DNA from: Apostichopus japonicus
Lineage: Eukaryota > Echinodermata > Holothuroidea > Aspidochirotida > Stichopodidae
Direction: 5' to 3'
Assembly (NCBI RefSeq): GCF_037975245.1
Contig: NC_092571.1
Coordinates: 21,749,917 to 21,813,916 of the forward strand
Length of the DNA: 64,000 bases
The position numbers and the translations under genes are program-made. The notes under the pieces were generated by a model. That model made no database searches. It saw only the letters and a list, made by a program, of their open reading frames with translations, and was not told the origin of the DNA. Shown here piece by piece: positions 59,217-64,000 of this stretch. Each line of letters starts with the position of its first letter. Position 1 is the stretch's first letter.

Positions 59217-59410
59217 AACCACCTATGGTGTCCACCATGGAACAGCTCACCGAGAGACCTCCAGAAGACTTAAATTTGGAAGAGACTTGGGAAGATGACG
59301 AAACATCAGACAGAGACAATAAATTGGAATCCCAAGCCCCTGTAGCCGATTCAGAGCCCAACTCTAGTCTCATTATGGACATGAAAGCCTCCATCTCACC
59401 TCCGAGTTAA
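59217..59410 (+). CDS. Candidate terminal exon of an unidentified acidic protein
   Basis: A pyrimidine-rich stretch and GGACAG precede an open frame that reads PPMVSTMEQLTERPPEDLNL, EETWEDDETSDRDNKLES, then APVADSEPNSSL and ISPPS before TAA. The composition (many Glu, Asp, Ser and Pro, no repeat character) looks like a real hydrophilic C-terminal tail. An AATAAA lies downstream at about 59716. I do not recognise the protein and no upstream exon is visible, so it could also be an isolated 61-codon frame beginning at the ATG at 59225. Confidence 0.35.
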
Positions 59411-59542
59411 GTACAGTCTAACTCTTACCAGATCAGGAAAGGCTTACCAGACGATAACCTCCTGAAGGCAGAAGAAGACAGAAAAGTTTGTTCCAATTCT
59501 GGTAGCGACGTGCCGAACGCTTCATCGATCCAAAATGACAAG

Positions 59543-59543
<1 letters not shown>

Positions 59544-59583
<40 letters not shown>
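59544..59583. repeat. (TA)n microsatellite
   Basis: About 20 uninterrupted TA dinucleotides. Confidence 0.97.
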
Positions 59584-59586
<3 letters not shown>

Positions 59587-60017
59587 AATTGTACAATTGT
59601 GCTATGAAACCAACTGTGGCTGGTCTGGAACTCGACCGAGTCATCGGGAACACGATGCGTTTCGGTATTAGACCAGGATCTATATGATCCGTAACTCATA
59701 CAATGAATCTAAAAATAAATTCCGCATGTGATTGGAGAATTGAGCACATCTCCTGTGAATATCATGTAGTACGTGGGGGGGGGGGGCAGGCGGATGCACC
59801 TATCACTTCTTGAGATTGTTCCAATCTGCGTGAAAATGCCCCACCACCCACCCCCCACAACCCCTACGCCCCACCCCTCTTATCACTTCCCGATGGGTTA
59901 CAAAACTTTAACAATAACCTTCGCCCGTAGTACCAAAACCTTGACAAAATCCGGCAACACACCACTTCATCGATAGATAACGAGTCTAGTGATCGGGCTG
60001 TGTATTAGTGATGCTAG
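59584..60017. other. No gene seen; G-run and C-rich stretch
   Basis: Contains a run of G at 59776-59786 and a C-rich CCACCACCCACCCCCC stretch near 59840. No exon or transposon end is recognisable. Confidence 0.4.
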
Positions 60018-61265
60018 AGGTCGTGCATATGGCAAGCCCTTTAACATTTACCTCACAATTATACTTAAGTCGAATACATTTCACTTAAGTGGAATACATT
60101 CTACTTAAGTGAAATGTTATTTCACTGAAGTAAAATGTATTCCACTTAAGTGGAATTCAATATCCCTTCAGTAGAATTCCATTTCTCTTAAGTGGAAATG
60201 GACATTTCTATTTCACTTAAGTGGATATGCCTCCCACTTAAGTGGAATTGTATTTCACTTTAGTGGAAATGCATTCCACTTAAGTGGAATTGTATTTCAC
60301 TTAAGTGGAATACATTTCCACTTAAGTGGAATACATTTCCACTTAAGCTAAATAGCCCATCTATTTCACTTAAGTGGAACACAATTCCACTTAAGTGAAA
60401 TGCATTTCCACTTAAGTGAAATACAATTCCATTTAAGTGGAATGCATTTCCACTTAAGTGGAATTGTATTCCACTTAAGTGGAATACAATTTCACTTAAG
60501 TGGAATAATATCTTTTGCTCGTCAATTTCACTTAAGTGGAATTCTATTCTGCCAAAGTAAAATACAATTCCACTTAAGTGGAAGTGTTGATATGTGGCTT
60601 ATATATAAATACAATTTAGGGTAATGTTCGGTAATGTTATTTTGGTAATGGTATTCATCTGGTACCAGGTCAGGTATGTACGTACTCACCTTGCACGGAT
60701 GTTAAGTGCTAGCTGGATCCCGATGGACAGCCGATATTCATTGTGCACATATCGACACCACGTATCACGGCAAGTTGTTTATAATGGCGCGCAAAGGCAT
60801 GGGCAAAGTTTGGCGTTGAATGTACTAGCCAATCACATTCCACTTAAGTGGAATAGACTAGCCAATCACATTCCACTTAAGTGAAATAGACTATCCAATC
60901 ACATTTCCATTGTATTCCACTTAAGTGAAATAGAAAGGAAATTCCACTTAAGTGGAATTGTATCCACTTAAGTAGAATACAATTCCACTTAAGTGAAATG
61001 CATTTCCACTTAAGTGAAATACAATCCCCTTAAGTGAAATAGATTAAGCTTAAGTAAGATGCAGTGACAAGTTGATGAATTCAGCTTAAGTAAAATACAA
61101 TTAAGCTTAAGTGGAATGGTATTCCACTTAAGTGAAATAGAATTCCACGTAAGTTAAATAGTATTCTGCTTAAGTGATATTGAATTCCACTTAAGTGAAA
61201 TGTATTCGACTTAAGTCGAATTGCGAGGTAAATGTTAAAACGGCTTGCCATACGTGCACTGACCT
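60018..61265. mobile_element. Foldback element packed with CTTAAG palindromes
   Basis: The two ends are inverted repeats of about 60 bp with small gaps: left AGGTCGTGCATATGGCAAGCC, TTTAACATTTACCTC, CTTAAGTCGAATACATTT; right the same in inverse order. Between them are 34 CTTAAG cores by my count, most inside longer palindromes of the form TTCCACTTAAGTGGAA or TTTCACTTAAGTGAAA, in two blocks (60060-60590 and 60835-61220) around a 240-bp unique centre. Cores are often about 20-22 bp apart. There is no protein-coding capacity beyond artefact frames. No target duplication is evident. It is probably a non-autonomous foldback or MITE-type element. Confidence 0.8.
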
Positions 61266-61618
61266 AAATGGAGTGTAACCACTCCCGATTTTGCAATTTC
61301 CCAAGATCAGGCCCGAAAAATCCCAAGACATTCCAAGAACACTGTGCTGTATGGATTTCTAGCAATATCCAGCGATAGGGATGAATATCCCAAGATCTTA
61401 CCTAAACTGAAGGCAGATAGAGAATCGAAACCTTCAGTGTACTGAACTTGAAACTGCGTCTTTCGAAATGAAAAGAATGTCGGGAATTGCACAATAAACA
61501 AATCAAAGTTATTTATTTCAGTCTCATTTCAATTATTCGAATTTGTTAAGCAAACAGCAGATATCACATCATATAAGTGAGCATGAAAATGGCGTTCCAG
61601 GATGAACAGCCTCTAAAC

Positions 61619-61797
61619 CATGGGCGCAGATCCTGGTGCGGACAGCGGGACGCGTCCCCATCAACTTTTTCAGTAGTGGGGACATGATATACCGTGTCCC
61701 CACCAATTTGTCTTGACCAATAGCTGCATTTCAAGTTCCCCTGTATTGAACCTTGGCGCAGTTAGATCCAGCCCAGCCCCCGGTTCCTACGCCCTTG
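61619..61797. mobile_element. Small MITE (CATGGGCGC ... GCCCTTG)
   Basis: CATGGGCGCAGATCC at 61619 and the inverted relative GGTTCCTACGCCCTTG ending at 61797 match the terminal style of the 34-40 kb repeats. The GGGGACATGATATACC and GTGTCCCC segments fold back. The flanks TCTAAACC and CTAACCAC are similar apart from an indel, consistent with a decayed target duplication. Confidence 0.5.
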
Positions 61798-62700
61798 CTA
61801 ACCACTGCGTCACAGCAACTGTTGAGAAATAATGCTATTTTTTTCCTTCAAAATGGAACGGAGGGAGATGTTCAAAATGCTGTACTTGTAAACAGGATAA
61901 CTCAACACGTTCACCTTTATTGAACTTCATATATCAAATGGTCTTAAAATTGGCATTATTTTCAGTGATTAATACTACATGACTCTAGGTTTGGCAGTGA
62001 CTTGTGAAAATGTTTCATAGTGAAAATAAAACAATGTCATGTAACTCATTAATTATTAAAGGGGTGGCAGAGCTGCTTTTCTTGCTTAAATTGATCAAAG
62101 AATATGTCCATGTGCTCATACATAGAGCATCTGTATGTCTTTATTTCACATAGGAAGACTGTTCTCTCTGGGTATTGAAACATTTTGGAATATAAATTCT
62201 ACATTTTTGAGTCCTTAAAAGATCTTAATTCTTTTGATTGCCTTGTTGCTAAAGTAATGGTCAAGGCAACGTTTCCTGAATCTGCATAGCTCATGTCGCG
62301 GAGCGGTTGAAAACTATTAATATACAACAACCAGTTAAAACAACAGTATCAGGCAGTATTTTAGCACCCTCCGTTCCATTTTTGAAGAAAAAATTACGAT
62401 TAAAACATTGAACACTTCTATCGCTTAGCATACAATTTCCGAGGAAACAACACCGTGAAACTGGAGAACATTTATGAATAAGAATGGTTTGATTTGACTG
62501 CTTTGAAATAACGTATGACTGGCAAGATGAGTCGAGCGCTCTCTATCGGCCTCGTTTTTGGTCAGTTTGCAACTTCAGAGGAACAATAGAAACCCGAAAA
62601 AACTTTTAAAACGAACAAAGGATTCACAAACCTTTGTTCTGCCTAAAAGATAAGCAGAATGAAAATAAAATAAAACTGTTAGCAAACTGCTTATCCACTA
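61798..62700. other. No gene seen
   Basis: About 0.9 kb of AT-rich sequence with no recognisable exon, RNA gene or repeat end. Confidence 0.4.
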
Positions 62701-62703
62701 GAG

Positions 62704-62761
62704 AGCCTGTGCAATAGAATGTGTAAAAGTTTCGATCCTAGCAGGATCTTCTTCAGAGGCT
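62704..62761 (-). other. Hammerhead-ribozyme-like core (incomplete)
   Basis: On the minus strand: CTGAAGA, a 5-bp helix GATCC-TGCTA-GGATC, then GAAAC. This is the CUGANGA / stem II / GAAA arrangement of hammerhead ribozymes. Flanking AGCCT and AGGCT can form stem I. The base before the expected cleavage nucleotide is A where U is needed, so it is at best a decayed ribozyme. Confidence 0.3.
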
Positions 62762-62790
62762 AAGAAAATAAGATAAGCAGAAAGTTTGGT

Positions 62791-64000
62791 TTATTGTAGA
62801 TTTGTGTGCGCGGAATTAGCCCGATTGATACGGGAAAGGTGATTAATTTGCTCTAGGTGGGGTATGGTGCGGTTATCTATAATTCTTTCGAAAATCTTAC
62901 CTAAGGCTGGGAGGAGACTAACTGGTCGATAGTTTTGAATTTTGGTGCGGTCTTTACTTAGTTTCGGTATTAAAATCTTTTTGGCGGATTTCCATGGGGT
63001 TGGGAAATAACCCAGTGTAAGGAGTTCGTTAAATAGTGGGAAAATATGAGAGTTAATGAATATCGGAGGGGAGTTTTTAGGCATTTGGTCATTTATGTTG
63101 TCAGGACCAGTGGAGGATGCATGTTTTAGTGGCACTATACCAATTGTTTATATCTATTTTATTGAGCAGAGGGATGTTTTTGTTGAGACATCCTAATGGG
63201 TTGGTGTTAAAGCTGGTTGCATTACTGATAATTGTACGGTCTATTTCGTGTTTACAGCTGATATCGTATGGGGGCCATCGTAGATATTGAATATACTTTT
63301 AAAGTACGATTCAATTAGCTTTATTTGGTCTTGAGTTTTTGTGATGAGGTTACCTACGTTATCTCTAAGGCCTTGGTCTGTTTTACCTGTGTTTGGTGTT
63401 GTAATGGGGTTAATAATTTTTTTTTTTTAAAGTTTCCAAAAGTGTTTCGGGTTTTTATCATTAATGATGAAATCGCAGTTGTTTTGGACGCGGTTGTTCA
63501 TCCGCCAATATTTGTCTGTTTATTGCTATTTAAGTTGGTTAATTTGGGTTTTTAGAGTTGGGTCTCGGGAGATGATATAAGTTCTACGTAGGCGACGTCT
63601 GAGTTTCATAAGTGTAAGAATATTCTTATTTAGTTTTCGTTTTCTGTTTTGTTTTTAAGGGACAGTGTCTTTTGAAAGTATAGAAAATATGATGGGCAAC
63701 GCTGTCACAGTAATTGTCGATGTAATTTAGCTCGTTGTTTTGGTTGTTGTATTTTGGGAGTCTGTTTTATTGTAGTTATACGTCAATTCGTTTTTTGGTA
63801 CGCAGTTGAGGTTTATGTCTAGCTCAAAAACGAGTGGAAAATGGTCACTGATTTAGTCATCTTCTAGGATTTGTATCGAATGTGTTTTAGTTGCGAGGTG
63901 ATTTGAGGTTATATGGGTAGTCAAGTAGTTCTGTAATATTGTTTATTGGGTTCATCCTAGGTTTGGTATTTTGGTTAATTATCGTTAAGTTGTATTTATC
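62791..64000 (-). pseudogene. LINE family C relic: endonuclease end and RT start (antisense, runs off the window)
   Basis: Read from 64000 leftwards it first gives, with stops and frameshifts, ILEDD then SDHFPLVFELDI (the SDH motif that ends the APE-type endonuclease). A Lys/Arg-rich linker follows (RKRKLNKNILTLMKLRRRLR; WRMNNRVQNN; KNPKHFWKL), then IKLIESYFKSIF. From 63135 it gives SSTGPDNINDQMPK, FPTPWKSAKKILIPKLSKDR and NYRPVSLLPALGKIFERII, the classic start of non-LTR reverse transcriptase. It ends near 62791, before the catalytic FADD region. It is a different family from LINEs A and B and is dead. Confidence 0.88.

Noticed and set aside
60400-60624. FHLSGIQFHLSG repeat protein
   Set aside because: Translation of the CTTAAG palindrome repeats. 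The frame is not kept through the rest of the element.

Overview
The window is eukaryotic. It has spliced exons with GT-AG introns, LINE, hAT and SINE debris, long microsatellites and a 29.6-kb satellite, and no bacterial-style operons. The protein-coding content and the style of the repeats suggest a marine invertebrate, quite possibly an echinoderm. That is inference; the sequence alone does not fix the taxon.

Layout: (1) 1-29652 is one uninterrupted head-to-tail satellite of about 180 monomers of 165 bp, running off the left edge. Each monomer carries a degenerate tRNA-like segment (D-arm/A-box-like plus a good B box) and, separately, an exact splice-acceptor-like and splice-donor-like pair 21 nt apart. 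(2) 29653-34240 is mostly featureless, with a 12-bp minisatellite and a candidate inverted-repeat element. (3) 34241-40440 is a nest of hAT-type DNA transposon remnants and GC-rich foldback MITEs. Two of these have intact TIRs and perfect 8-bp target duplications. The C-terminal domain of a hAT transposase and two perfect short palindromes also lie here. (4) 42413-55892 holds the one gene I can reconstruct with confidence: a 12-exon mitochondrial beta-ketoacyl-ACP synthase (OXSM, KAS II type). The spliced reading frame is 461 codons plus stop, with the Cys-His-His active site intact, but an in-frame TAG lies in exon 5. Intron 1 holds a LINE (family A), intron 2 holds a LINE (family B) split by a 1.5-kb hAT insertion, and intron 11 holds a tRNA-derived SINE. 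A solo 3' end of LINE B lies about 100 bp upstream of the OXSM start codon. (5) 55893-64000 holds two more LINE A copies, a possible last exon of an unidentified acidic protein, a 1.25-kb inverted-repeat element filled with over 30 CTTAAG palindromes, a small MITE, and at the right edge an antisense degenerate third LINE (family C).

The only host pathway visible is mitochondrial type II fatty-acid synthesis, through OXSM. Everything else is selfish or structural DNA, and its nesting order can be read: LINE B, then hAT inside it; old hAT, then MITE inside it, then a smaller MITE inside that. The most unusual signals are the tRNA-like satellite with its splice-site pair, the CTTAAG foldback element, the compensatory changes in the LINE B 3' hairpin, and the nonsense codon in an otherwise intact OXSM.
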